DNA from: Nageia nagi
Lineage: Eukaryota; Pinophyta
Length of the DNA stretch: 64,000 nt
Assembly (NCBI GenBank): GCA_050084985.1
Contig: JBITNC010000001.1
Span: 142,972,001-143,036,000 of the forward strand
Reading direction: 5' to 3'
Numbering within the stretch: the first letter of the stretch is position 1; every line of letters starts with the position of its first letter. Below are positions 12,480 to 22,223 of the stretch, piece by piece. The notes under the pieces were generated by a model, which worked only from the letters and a program-made list of their open reading frames with translations, ran no database searches and was not told where the DNA came from. The position numbers and the translations under genes were made by a program.

Positions 12480-14880
12480 CCTCTTTTTTTCTATTTCCAC
12501 ACCATTGGCAGTGTACAAAAAGAGGTGCATGCCGTTATCAGTGCCATTTTCCTTTCCTTTTCTTTCGTTCTTTGAATTTCCATTTTTGCACCCATGTTTG
12601 TTAGCAAAATAATAATTTAAATAATGTGAAGTGCTTATCATGCCAATGCAACCTTTTGGTTGTGAATGAGGTAGGGGATTAGTGAACAACCCTAATTTTC
12701 CATTGTCAAAATGCATAGGTCCATCATCTGTAGCAGTGTTATCATCCATCATGATTGCCTTTTTATCAGTGAAATCCTAAATAATGTTTCTTAGAGTCTT
12801 GCAATTTCTTGTTATATGTCTAGGTACCTTGTGATAATTGTAAAATTTCTCATATCTAAAAATTTTAGGCACACCATTAGGAATTTTAGGCTCAACAATA
12901 GGTGGAAGCTCAATAAGATCTTCTTTTATCAACACATTGAAAATATTGTCAATAATATCTATTAATGGTGTAAATTTCCTTTGAGATTTATTTTTTTTAT
13001 ATTTACTTCTTTTTATCAACATGACTCACTTGAATTTTCTTGTTGCTTTTAGGAATGTTAGCTTTCTTTTCATATGTTTGAGTTTTGTTATTATGCATAG
13101 CATATAGTTTCTTAATACAAGCCTTTTTATGAACAAAATATCCACCATTTCATCGGCTAATGTAATATCATGATTAGAGATAAATTATAACTTATACATA
13201 GGAAATAAAGTATTTACAAATGTATATTTCAAATCTTGTTTAGGCATTGTAATCTTGTTAGCATTTTGTTTCCATATTTTCACAAAATCAAACAAAGATT
13301 AATTAGGCAATTGCTTAATTTTATACAAATATTTAAATTGAACCTTTTCAGTAATATTGTATTTAAAGTATAGCAAAAATTGATGAATCAAATCCTCATA
13401 CTAATCAATTCTCTTTTTATGAATAAGAAAGTACCATTTCAATGTATCATCTCTCAAACTATGTGAAAATAATTTAGCAAGCAAATCTCTATCATGCATA
13501 TACTCCATAACTTCTTGAAATTACCTAATATGCATCTTAGAATCTTGCAAACCACTAGACTTTGTAAATTTAATGCTCTTTTTCCCAATAAGTACCTTAA
13601 AAATAATTCTATGAGTTAAATTTATTTTCAAACAAAATAAGAAATCATCTTCATAATCATTAATCAATTCTTTTTCCAATTGCTTTATCCTTTCATCAGT
13701 TGAATTAACAACATTAGATATTACAAGAGTTTGATATTGAATAGTAGGAACATTAACTATTGGGGGTTTTGAAGGGGTTTGAGGTAGAATATTTACATTT
13801 TTAAATTAATTCTCTTTAAGTACAACAAATGGTCCAATTCTATTCACCCTTTCATGGTCAATTTTATCAAGCAACTTCACCACAAACTCTAATTATTTCA
13901 CATAAGGATACAAATGAAAGAGGGTTGTTTCTTGAATATCATGAAGGATCCCAAATTTAATATTATACTATTCTAATGACCAATTAAGTTTTTTCTTATA
14001 AGCATCATTAACAAGATTTGAAACTTGTGCTTGAATCTTAGCATTGGGATCATCATTTTGTACAATAGCCTTACCTTTAGAAAGCTTACCTTGTTTAAAG
14101 TGGTTAGATTCAAGGATTAGGTATTCATAATATTCATCTCATCTTCCATAACATCATCCTTGATGTTTCCTTCATTCAGGGGCTTCATGACATCTTCATT
14201 TATTTCAGGAGGAGCCTCCATTTCGACTTCACCCACGATGTTAGTAGCATGTTCATAGGTTTGAACACTATTAGTGCCATCCTAGTTATTAGTAGAAACC
14301 CTTTGTCTTTTCAAACCTACATTATCATAAGAAAATAAACTATCTAATGATTATGAATATCTAGAGTTCTCTTATATCAACTCATAATTGGATAGAATAT
14401 CAATAACAATGTTGGCATTATGAGTAAGAAAATATTCCAATTTTTCTTTATTAGGTAACACTTCTTGTATAGATCTAACATGGTTAGGAATTCTATCCAA
14501 TTCTAGAATTTCATCATTACTATCATCAAAAGTATCATCATGACTATTCAAACTCACATTTTTAAATTCATAATGATTAATATTAGTATCAAATCTATAT
14601 GGAGTTTCACCAATAATATCCATTTTCTTACTAGAGCTTGTAGATTCAGTATCACTACAAGTATCATGGTTACTAAGGTGAGGTTCTTGTATAGGTAGGT
14701 TAGATTTATGCCTAACACTTCTTTGAATATCATTAAAATTAACTTTACCCCTAGAAATTTTAGGTTTCTATATATTTAAATTCATTTTTGAAACATAGGT
14801 AGAATAAACCCTAGTTTTATCATTTTCTCTAGCTATTATTCGAAGATCTTTAGGTAGAGGGACGAATAATAGTGAGAATG
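12480..14880 (-). pseudogene. Element E: gag of an older Ty3/gypsy element
   Basis: Minus-strand readings give a Retrotrans_gag-like segment around 13560-13230 (LLAKLFSHSLRDDTLKWYF then FLLYFKYNITEKVQFKYLYK) and a zinc-knuckle-like motif at about 12840-12790 (YNYHKVPRHITRNC, family form C-x-Y/F-H-x4-GH-x4-C, with the first Cys lost). Element D has the same type of motif (CEYHQNKGHATNGC). The first 14.9-14.4 kb, nearest the LTR, hold an acidic, low-complexity leader. No protease or RT follows, because element A's 5' LTR starts at 12436. Stops are scattered. The open frame 12752-12150 runs from E into A's LTR and is not one gene. Confidence 0.65.
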
Positions 14881-14949
14881 AATTCATGAATTTTTAGAAA
14901 GGATGCCCTAGACTAAGATCTAGGTGTGTAAGAATATCGATTTCACCAA

Positions 14950-15692
14950 AATGTATACCTAAAAATATGCAATTATTAATTAACATAAATAAATAAATGA
15001 TCTACATATGTATAATGATTATACAATGATATGCTCTATATCAAGATATGAAAAATGTAAATGAAACACATAAACTTGATACATAGTGAGTAAGTAGCAA
15101 ATATGTACATAATCCCCAAAGAAAAGTAGTAATGAATCTTCAAAGTATTGGGATCAAGCTTCAAACAAACTTAAAATAAGTATTTGTAAGAGTGAAGCAA
15201 TGAGTTGTTCCCTGAAATCTGGACCACCCGATGTAGAAAGCGTACACTTCTAGTTGCATGGGACTAGTATATTGTTGGCTATGTAGTAATAGATGTTTCA
15301 TGTTGCATGCAAAAGAGAAAAATAACTAGATCTTAAATATCATAAAAATATCCTCAAGATAGGTGTCATCAAGATACATCATAAGTTTGATGTTTGGTAC
15401 AACCACCTATCAGAAAGATCTAATAGGGATGTCAACCTTCACCTACCATATTTATAACCTATAAGGAAACAAAAATGAGTGAAATTAAACACATAACACT
15501 AACTAAAATCTTTTCTATATTCAATATAATTTAAAATATAAACCATGGTAAATGATATTACATTGGTCCTAGCACATGGTATTACATTGTAATAATAATT
15601 TATCTTGATTTATGTATTATTACCATTTAATCATTTAATGAGTCTAAATATGATTTATTATATAAATAATAAATCATTTTTAGGTGTCTACA
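14950..15692 (-). repeat. Element E 5' LTR (candidate)
   Basis: The block starts TGTATACCTAAAAATATGC after TTTCACCAAAA and ends AAATCATTTTTAGGTGTCTACA. Both ends match element D's LTR ends (TGTTTACAAATAAAATTGAG after GGTTCACCAAA, and AAATCATTTTTATGTGTTAACA), and the ATAAATAAATAA tract near the start is shared. The middle is much diverged. Its inner flank on the minus strand reads TTTTGGTGAAATCGATATTC, aligning with D's primer-binding flank. Gag of the same orientation follows, so this is read as a 5' LTR. Confidence 0.55.
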
Positions 15693-15699
15693 TTACCTA

Positions 15700-16311
15700 T
15701 TTTTCAAAAGGATACATAGGATGCTAAGGAACATACATGCATACTAGAGAACACATGGAAGATAAAGAATGGTATGAACACCAATGATAAAATTATTGAT
15801 TTTATATCCATAATAATGAACAATGATCTGGATTGGTTTATAAAATTTCAAGAGAAAGCATACAATAATGGTACTTGGACTTGGGACAAAATCAAAGCTT
15901 ATTTTAAGGTAGAATACCACTTCCCATAATTATGATTGGAAAGTGTTATTAAAATAAAGGAACTAGTACAAAAACCTAAGATATTTATATGCAACTATGA
16001 TACGTAATTTAAGGTAATACAACAAAAGCTATAGGATCCTTTAGTAGAAGCTCAAAAGGTAGAATGGTTTATCTTTAGATTAAGGCCAAAAATTAGGTGG
16101 TATATGGAGAAAATATACCCCATAGACATTGAAGCACTACAAGATGTTGTATAAATCGAATCCCAACCATGAAAAATGGAAGGCCTACCAAGAATCAAAG
16201 TTGATATTGAGGAAAAAATAGATCGTCTAGCACACCATATAGAATAAACTAAGTTATATTTGACCTATCCCATACTTGAAAGGAGATTTGGTATTAGATA
16301 TTTGACAAAGA
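15700..16311 (+). pseudogene. Element C gag, left part (split by CACTA insertion)
   Basis: Plus-strand translation gives a Retrotrans_gag-like stretch: DLDWFIKFQEKAYNNGTWTW, then KIKAYFKVEYHFP near 15895-15930, a TAG/TAA-interrupted middle (IKELVQKPKIFICNYDT), and RLRPKIRWYMEKIYPIDIEA. It runs up to the CACTA insertion site, and joining 16311 to 27119 keeps the local frame open. The 5' LTR expected to the left was not found; element E's LTR sits there instead. Confidence 0.6.
16309..16311. repeat. CACTA target-site duplication, left (AGA)
   Basis: AGA directly precedes CACTAC. The identical AGA follows the right terminal GTAGTG-type end at 27116-27118. Confidence 0.85.
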
Positions 16312-16326
16312 CACTACAAAATTTAT
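16312..16326 (+). repeat. CACTA left terminal inverted repeat
   Basis: CACTACAAAATTTAT. The first six bases match the right end exactly and the rest partly. CACTACAA/TAGAAA-type ends are the family norm, where the transposase cuts. Confidence 0.88.
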
Positions 16327-16334
16327 CCTTCATA

Positions 16335-16905
16335 GCATTAGCCATAGAGTCAAACCATGGTGTATTTTTGTTTTTATTTATTTTTCTCATTTTGACTCTA
16401 TTATTGACTCTACTACCCATGTCAAACATAGAGTCAAGCCTAGCATCAAGAAAAAATGGTGAAAGAGTTAGGTATAGCATTAGGGATATAAGGAATAAAG
16501 TTAGACATCATATGTGGTAGTGTCAACCATAGAGTTAGAATAGATTCAATTTAGAGTCAGTAGCTATAAGATAGAGTCAGCCATAGAGTCAAAAAAGCTA
16601 TGAGGTAGAGTCAGGCATAACATTAGAATAGAGTCAAAAAAGCTATGAGGTAGAGTCAGTCATAGAGTCTGAATAGATGCATAAGACATATAAGGTATAG
16701 TCAGCCATAGAGTCATTTGAGATTTAATTTTAGAGTTAGTTTAGATTCAATTTCAGAGTTAATTTTAGAGTCAATTTAGAGTTAGTTTTAGAGCCAAGTT
16801 AGATTCACTTTTAGAGTCAATTTAGATTTAGTTTTAGGGTCAATTTAGATTTAGTTTTGGAGTAATTTAGTCAATTTAGATTCAATTTTAGAGTCATAAT
16901 TCTAA
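16335..16905. repeat. CACTA left subterminal repeat array (TAGAGTCA)
   Basis: About twenty or more copies of ATAGAGTCA / TAGAGTTAG / TTTAGAGTCAATTTAG-type units are packed here, mostly in the AGAGTCA orientation with a few inverted TTGACTCTA copies. Similar units recur at the right end. Arrays of short subterminal motifs are the binding sites of the En/Spm accessory transposase in characterised elements. The binding role here is inferred. Confidence 0.8.
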
Positions 16906-17185
16906 CTCTAAAATTGACTATTATTAATGTAATTTTATGTGTTTTTTTAATACATACATACAATTATAAATTACATACATATGTTAATATATATAAAACT
17001 CTTATTTGATTTTAAAAATAAATTGAATGTATTCATACATACATATATACATACATTGATAAATTCAAGTACTACAAATATATATTTCAAACACATACAA
17101 CATTATTTCAAATTTCTTAGAACCAAAGTACTAATGCATTCATACATAATTAATAATACATCAAGTTCAAAGTGTATCAACAAAG

Positions 17186-18698
17186 TACAATATCAATCAT
17201 CATCTAAGTCAATGAGGTCATCATTCCCCTTAGGGATAGATTCCTCCTCCATAGGCTCAACATTGGCAGGTGTATTTTCCTATAATTGCATTGCTTGAGT
17301 GACTTGTTTAGTGTTTACAAAATCCATGAGCACCACAAAATCACTTCGAAGGTCGAATTTCATTTCCTCATTGGTAGGAAGTCTACCAAATTGATTGTAC
17401 TACAAGAAAGAAAGAAATGATATATTAGAACTTACAAATTAATATTTTACTCTAAATTAAAAAAAATTAAACATTTTAGTAAATATAATATACTTAAAAA
17501 TTATGCCTCTAATCCCCTTTCCTAGCAGATTCGATCCTGTGTGTGAAACAGGCTAAAGTGGACCTAAAGAGAGAATGTGATGCCTTCTCCTATTGTGAAG
17601 GCTCACTAGTGGATTTTCTATACTCTTCCACTTGTGAGACCACTTTGACTAAAGACTTCCAAATTCTTTTTGGTACCTTTACCTCTTTCTTTTTAGGATC
17701 GATGCGCTCTTCTGCTAGAATCTACTTTATATGTGTTATCACTTTATCCCTATGCTTATTCAAACTTTGCCCCACTTTTTGGAGTGATTTTTCTAAACTC
17801 CAAATATTTCCAAATTTGAGCTAGAGTTGGGTTATTAATTTTCTTTTTCCTACAAAATATTGACGATAAGAAAAATTAGTTTAATGTATGAAATAATATC
17901 AAAACAAAATAACCTAATAAAACTAGATTAGGCTATTAATAATTGAAAATAAAATAAAATTTACAAGCCTAATCTTGGTCACACCATGATTTATCCAAGG
18001 TTTGATCTAAGTATGTGTATGCATACTCTTAGAGGGTGGAATAAAATAACTTACCTAAAAAAATGTTAAAAAATATTTGTAAATTATAATATAAAAAATC
18101 AAAATATAAATATATACTTAAATTAAATATTAACTTAAATTTTTACTAGTAGTATCTTCAAAAATAGTGCCATCAGATTTGAATTATGCCTCCACTCCCC
18201 TCTCACCCATAGAAGTCTTGAATATATTCAAAAGTGGCTGATTTATAGTAGCTTCTATACCTAATTCGATATTAATGATTGATGTTGGTGCATTTACCAC
18301 ATTCATAAATTTCAATGATAAAAAAGTAAAAATCTATGTCATGTATTCAACTAGAGTATTAACCATATTTACCTAATTGTTGACTGCTTCGATGTCTTGT
18401 AGGCCTCGAACTTTCACCAGAACCAAATTTAAAACTAAGCATGTAAAGGGCTTCATCTTTGTAACTAATTCATGTAATTTGTTGACTATTTTTACTAATA
18501 AAAAATTTGACCTCCAATAATATATAATAAATAAATAATAAGACATCATGTTGTACATAATAAATTACTACATGCATGTTTATACATACCAATAATTTTT
18601 TATTTTTTGAATCAAGGGAATTGATGTATCTTTGACTTTCCCCTTCCTTTTTCTAGAATTATCTCCACTTCCACTATCATCTCCTTGCGATGACATGA
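17186..18698 (-). pseudogene. CACTA second gene (ORF1/TNPA-like), minus strand, spliced
   Basis: Several exon-like pieces are read leftwards. The first runs from an ATG at about 18694 (MSSQGDDSGSGDNSRKRKGK, Ser/Asp then a basic nuclear-signal-like cluster) with a donor after IIG at about 18585. Next come about 18500-18140 (ends SDGTIFEDTTSKNLS), about 17860-17500 (SLNKHRDKVITHIK, VPKRIWKSLVKVVSQVEEYR, FTHRIESAR), and about 17400-17190 (TNEEMKFDLRSDFVVLMDFV, acidic end NDDLIDLDDD). The third piece has the V-P-x3-W-x2-L-V layout of the plant Ptta/En/Spm transposase family (Transposase_24), a weak resemblance. TNPA-type proteins bind subterminal repeats. It is transcribed away from the SET and TNP2 genes. 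A few stops (TAG/TAA) interrupt it. Confidence 0.45.
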
Positions 18699-18735
18699 GG
18701 AACACCAAATAAAGAAGTAAACAATTATATTGCGA

Positions 18736-18782
18736 CATTAGAATAAAATAAAATAAAATAAAATATGACATTAAAATAAAAT
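18736..18782. repeat. AAAAT microsatellite
   Basis: Tandem AAAAT units (AAATAAAATAAAATAAAAT) lie upstream of the minus-strand gene of the CACTA element. Confidence 0.8.
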
Positions 18783-18847
18783 ACGTAGTAAATAATGATA
18801 TCTAAATAAATTACAATATTTGCATCCATTCACTAAAATATATTAAA

Positions 18848-18850
<3 letters not shown>

Positions 18851-18882
<32 letters not shown>
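18851..18882. repeat. (TA)n microsatellite
   Basis: About 16 uninterrupted TA dinucleotides sit in the divergent intergenic region of the CACTA element, between the minus-strand gene and the SET gene. Confidence 0.95.
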
Positions 18883-18884
<2 letters not shown>

Positions 18885-19926
18885 TTTATTTATATAGTTA
18901 GTTGCATAAAAACAATAAAAGTTTTATAATATTAAATTTATTTGTTGGCTAATTTATTTTTAAAAAATGTTTGATGGACAAATGAACATTTAAGTTCTTG
19001 CCTTCCCCCAACTACCATTATAGTTGCATCGCTTGGTGTAATAATTTTATTTAATTTACTTATGCAAAATTATAATATATTTTAATTTAAAATTAAAATT
19101 TATTTTTTTAATTTAATATTTTATAGTTAATTTAATTTATAACTAATTAAAAAATAATAATTTTAATATGATTTATGACTAATTAAAAAAAAGAAATTTA
19201 TGCTATAAATTACATTATAGAATTTCAAATATCAAGGAAGAAGAATTTCAAATATAAGGAGAGAAGGGAGGACAAAATTTTGAATTACATTTGGTATGTT
19301 GTTTCTAATTTATAAATTTTCTTGGTAAATTATGAGAATTTTGGTAATTGGGATTTCAATTTTGCTTGTTAGGTTTCAAATTTCTCGATTAGGGTTTAAA
19401 TTTTAGTGGGTTTTTGCTAAATTAGTTTATTTTAGCTAAATTTTAGTAGGTTTTAGCTAAATTTGTTGAAATTGAAGAAATTTAGGAAAAACCCTAGCTT
19501 ACAACTGTTGAAATCATGAAAACTATGAAATTTGATAAAAACTACAAAAAATCTATTGAAGAACTATGCCTTCCTTCAAGAAATTTCAGACTACAACATT
19601 AAATCTACAAAACCCTACAAATTTTAGCTTTTTTATACTAAAAATGTAAGAAAAGTAGAGAAGAAGAAGAGAAACCTGCAAACTAGAAGAATGGCTTGAC
19701 AAATTTGGTTGAGAAGTCTCCCAAATCACCTCTGGTAGCTTTCATAAAACTCTCTCCACTACCAATGCTAATTCATAATTTTGGATGAAAATGGATGAAT
19801 AAATAATGATGTTTGTTGGGATTGCTTTTTAATTTTTTAATTTACAAGTGATTTTTAACTCTCATGGAGATTTAGACATAGAGTCAATCAAGAAATAAGA
19901 ATAGTATTAAAAAAATATTAAATAGT
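18885..19926. promoter_or_regulatory. Divergent intergenic region of CACTA (probable promoters)
   Basis: This AT-rich stretch has no long reading frame. It lies between the leftward ORF1-like gene and the rightward SET-like gene, so both promoters are expected here or in the adjoining array. The short direct repeats TTTAGTGGGTTTTTGCTAAATT / TTTAGTAGGTTTTAGCTAAATT occur at about 19400-19460. No specific TATA box was assigned. Confidence 0.35.
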
Positions 19927-20155
19927 TATGGGTTAGCATTAGGGGTTATGGGTTAGGGCTAGGGGTAGGGGTTAGTGTTAAGGGTTATGTGTTAGGTTTA
20001 AAATTAGGGGTTAGTATCAAGGGTAGGGATTAGGGGTTAGTGTTAGGGATAGGGGTTAGGGGTTAGGGTTTAGGGTTGGGGGTTATGGGCTAGGGTTAGG
20101 GGTAGGGGTTATGGGTTAGGGTTAGCATTAGGTGTTAGTGATAGGGGTAAGGGTT
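19927..20155 (+). repeat. Telomere-like G-rich array, left copy
   Basis: Degenerate GGGTTAG / GGGGTTAG / GGGTTATG units run for about 230 bp on the plus strand, directly upstream of the SET-like gene. The units resemble TTAGGG or TTTAGGG telomere repeats but are mixed in phase and length. A C-rich array of the same motif lies at 26312-26668, so the two are inverted relative to each other. The G-rich strand could form G-quadruplexes, which is an inference. Confidence 0.9.
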
Positions 20156-20312
20156 AAATATTGTATTTTAAATATTACTTTTTAATTATTATAGTTTAAA
20201 TATTTTTTTTAGGGTTATGAGTTCACATTTATTATTTAACTAATTAAGTTCATTTAATTATAATGCAGGTAAGTGCTTGTATATTAACCATACATGTAAA
20301 TAGAGGAAAGAT

Positions 20313-21852
20313 GTGTCATCAGATGATGATGATGCCCACAAGCCATTAGATGATGAACTAATATATATGTTAGTAGATGATGTATCATCAAATGATGATG
20401 ATGATGTTAATGAGGATGATATTGATGATGATATCAATGACATTGATGATGATGTGGATGATGATTTTGATGAGGATGAGGTATATGTATCTCTAATTGA
20501 TACACATATTATATTTGTAGAAATATTATGTTATTTAAAATCTCACTTAGAGGATATTATTTGCAAATATCTAATTATATTTTAACATTGTGGTTAATGT
20601 TTCAAGAAGAAAACTAGAGCAATCATGACTCTTCTTCATCTTTAGAAGATTATGAAGATAAGAAGGTAATTAGCATCAAAATTATAATTTCCTTTAAATT
20701 TTTATCATATGTTTTTTATTTATAATATTTTTGACTTAATTAGGCCCAAAAAAAATACCTTGTATCCATAATTAAGTCACAACATAGAAGGGATAATGTT
20801 ACCTCAAAGTTATTTCTAGTAGGATGTTCATTCCCAAGGCCTACACCAATTATTGATGGAGAGAAGATTGGATTTAATGATACTCTCACTTTTTACTTCA
20901 ATGAATCAGTTGTATGCAAGTATTCAACCTATAAGGGTTATAAAAAGCATCAAAGAGAACTTTTAGAAATACATTATTATGTTGTTGATGAGCTTCCAAA
21001 TATAGATTGAAAAATATCCCTTATAGTTTCCAAATATCCCATTGGTCCAGTTGAACCGACTAGATGTGCTAATCATCTTCAAGAATTTTGGTGTGATGAT
21101 ATTATGGCACATAAGTTAGCTACAATATTACTTGATTCATCATATTAAGAAGGATATATTATTGAAATAGGAACAAGAAGATCAAGATGTTAAGAACATC
21201 ACCAACCAGTACCTAATGTGGAGCCATATGATCTACCATTAGAGGACGTTGGTGATTTTCCCTTACCAGTTAAACTTATACCTTTGTATAATACTTCATA
21301 TGCATGCAAGACAATCAATGAATGGCCAAGGAATGTACCTTTTCCAAAATTTTATTATGAATTTAGTTGTTATGGACATTCGTACATCATAAAATCTTAT
21401 GAGATAGATGGTAGTGGGATGGGTTTGTTTATTCAATCTCTTATAAAAGTTACTCTAGGTTTTGTGGTACCAACATTGATGCCATTTTGTGGTCCATTTT
21501 ACAAAATATCAAACTAGATTCAATTAGTAGCATATAAGTTTAGTATGGCCATATATGGTTTGTGTGGAAATGCCCAAAATGTGTCTACATTAATGGTCAG
21601 CCAAAGATAAATGGAAATATTGCAAGGTACATAAATAGTTCCAAAGCAAGCTTATTTCCTCTAAATTATCAATTTCATGAATATGCAAATGATTATGAAA
21701 CATTCATGAGTAAGAAATTGAAAATTTTTGTATGTCTAGTTCATATCCTGTCTCTTGTGGTGGAAGATGAACTACTAGTGCATTACAATTATGATAGACC
21801 TATTCCTGCATATAAGAGATGTTTGGAGTTAGGAGGTACTATTAATAGTTGA
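20313..21852 (+). pseudogene. SET-domain-like gene carried by CACTA (spliced, frameshifted)
   Basis: Exon-like pieces are: about 20313-20480, an acidic Asp-rich N-terminus ending before GTATATG; about 20606-20665 (HDSSSSLEDYEDKK, donor GTAATTAG); then about 20744-21852 (acceptor TTAATTAG). The last piece has two or three stops and one frame change near 21550. Its C-terminal half follows SET order: YEIDGSGMGLF, FCGPFY, then VYINGQPKINGNIARYINSS (compare GNIARFINHSC), a core strand KLKIFVCLVHI, and EDELLVHYNYDRP (compare GEELxxDY). SET domains transfer methyl from S-adenosylmethionine to protein lysines. The Asn of the NHSC motif and the final Tyr survive, but His/Cys are Ser/Lys and the Gly of GEEL is Glu. 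The nearest layout I know is the ATXR5/6 type with an acidic/regulatory N-terminus and SNIARFI motif; this is unproven. Confidence 0.6.
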
Positions 21853-21859
21853 ATAGTGT

Positions 21860-22220
21860 TGTAGTAGGCAATTTATAACTCCTTTTTGGTACTTGATCCA
21901 TTGTTTGTTTAAAAAACTCAATGAAGGTTTCTTAGTGAAGATATATGTAATGGATATTATTAAATGTTGCTTGTTGAAACTATTGATATTAATCTATTAT
22001 TTGGAGTTGCTTGTTCAAATTTATAAAGTTATTTAATGAATTTGTTGAATTTTATTGAAAGTTAATTGGTAGTTGAAATTGTTGGTGCCAATTGTTTCTT
22101 AGAATTTTGATATGTATTAAGATACACTTGCTACAATATTATATGTTGATACAATTAATATTACTCATTGTCCATCTATTTTATTTTGATACAATTTTGA
22201 TTAGTAACAACTATTTTGAT
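21860..22220. other. Spacer or intron between SET-like gene and TNP2
   Basis: AT-rich and non-coding. An acceptor-like TTTTGATAG precedes the first recognisable TNP2 exon, so the two coding units might share a transcript. Nothing else was seen. Confidence 0.4.
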
Positions 22221-22223
22221 AGG

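Noticed and set aside
12150-12752. 200-codon minus-strand open frame
   Set aside because: It runs from element E gag remains straight into element A's 5' LTR. The LTR part aligns to non-coding LTR of element B, so it is a chance fusion.
16260-16520. Plus-strand frame across the CACTA left end
   Set aside because: It crosses the transposon boundary and the subterminal repeats; no domain.
19927-20155. A true chromosome end or chromosome fusion point
   Set aside because: The repeats are degenerate, short, paired with an inverted copy 6 kb away and lie wholly inside a CACTA element with intact target duplications.
20258-20443. Ser-rich minus-strand frame
   Set aside because: It is the antisense of the GAT-repeat Asp-rich exon of the SET-like gene.
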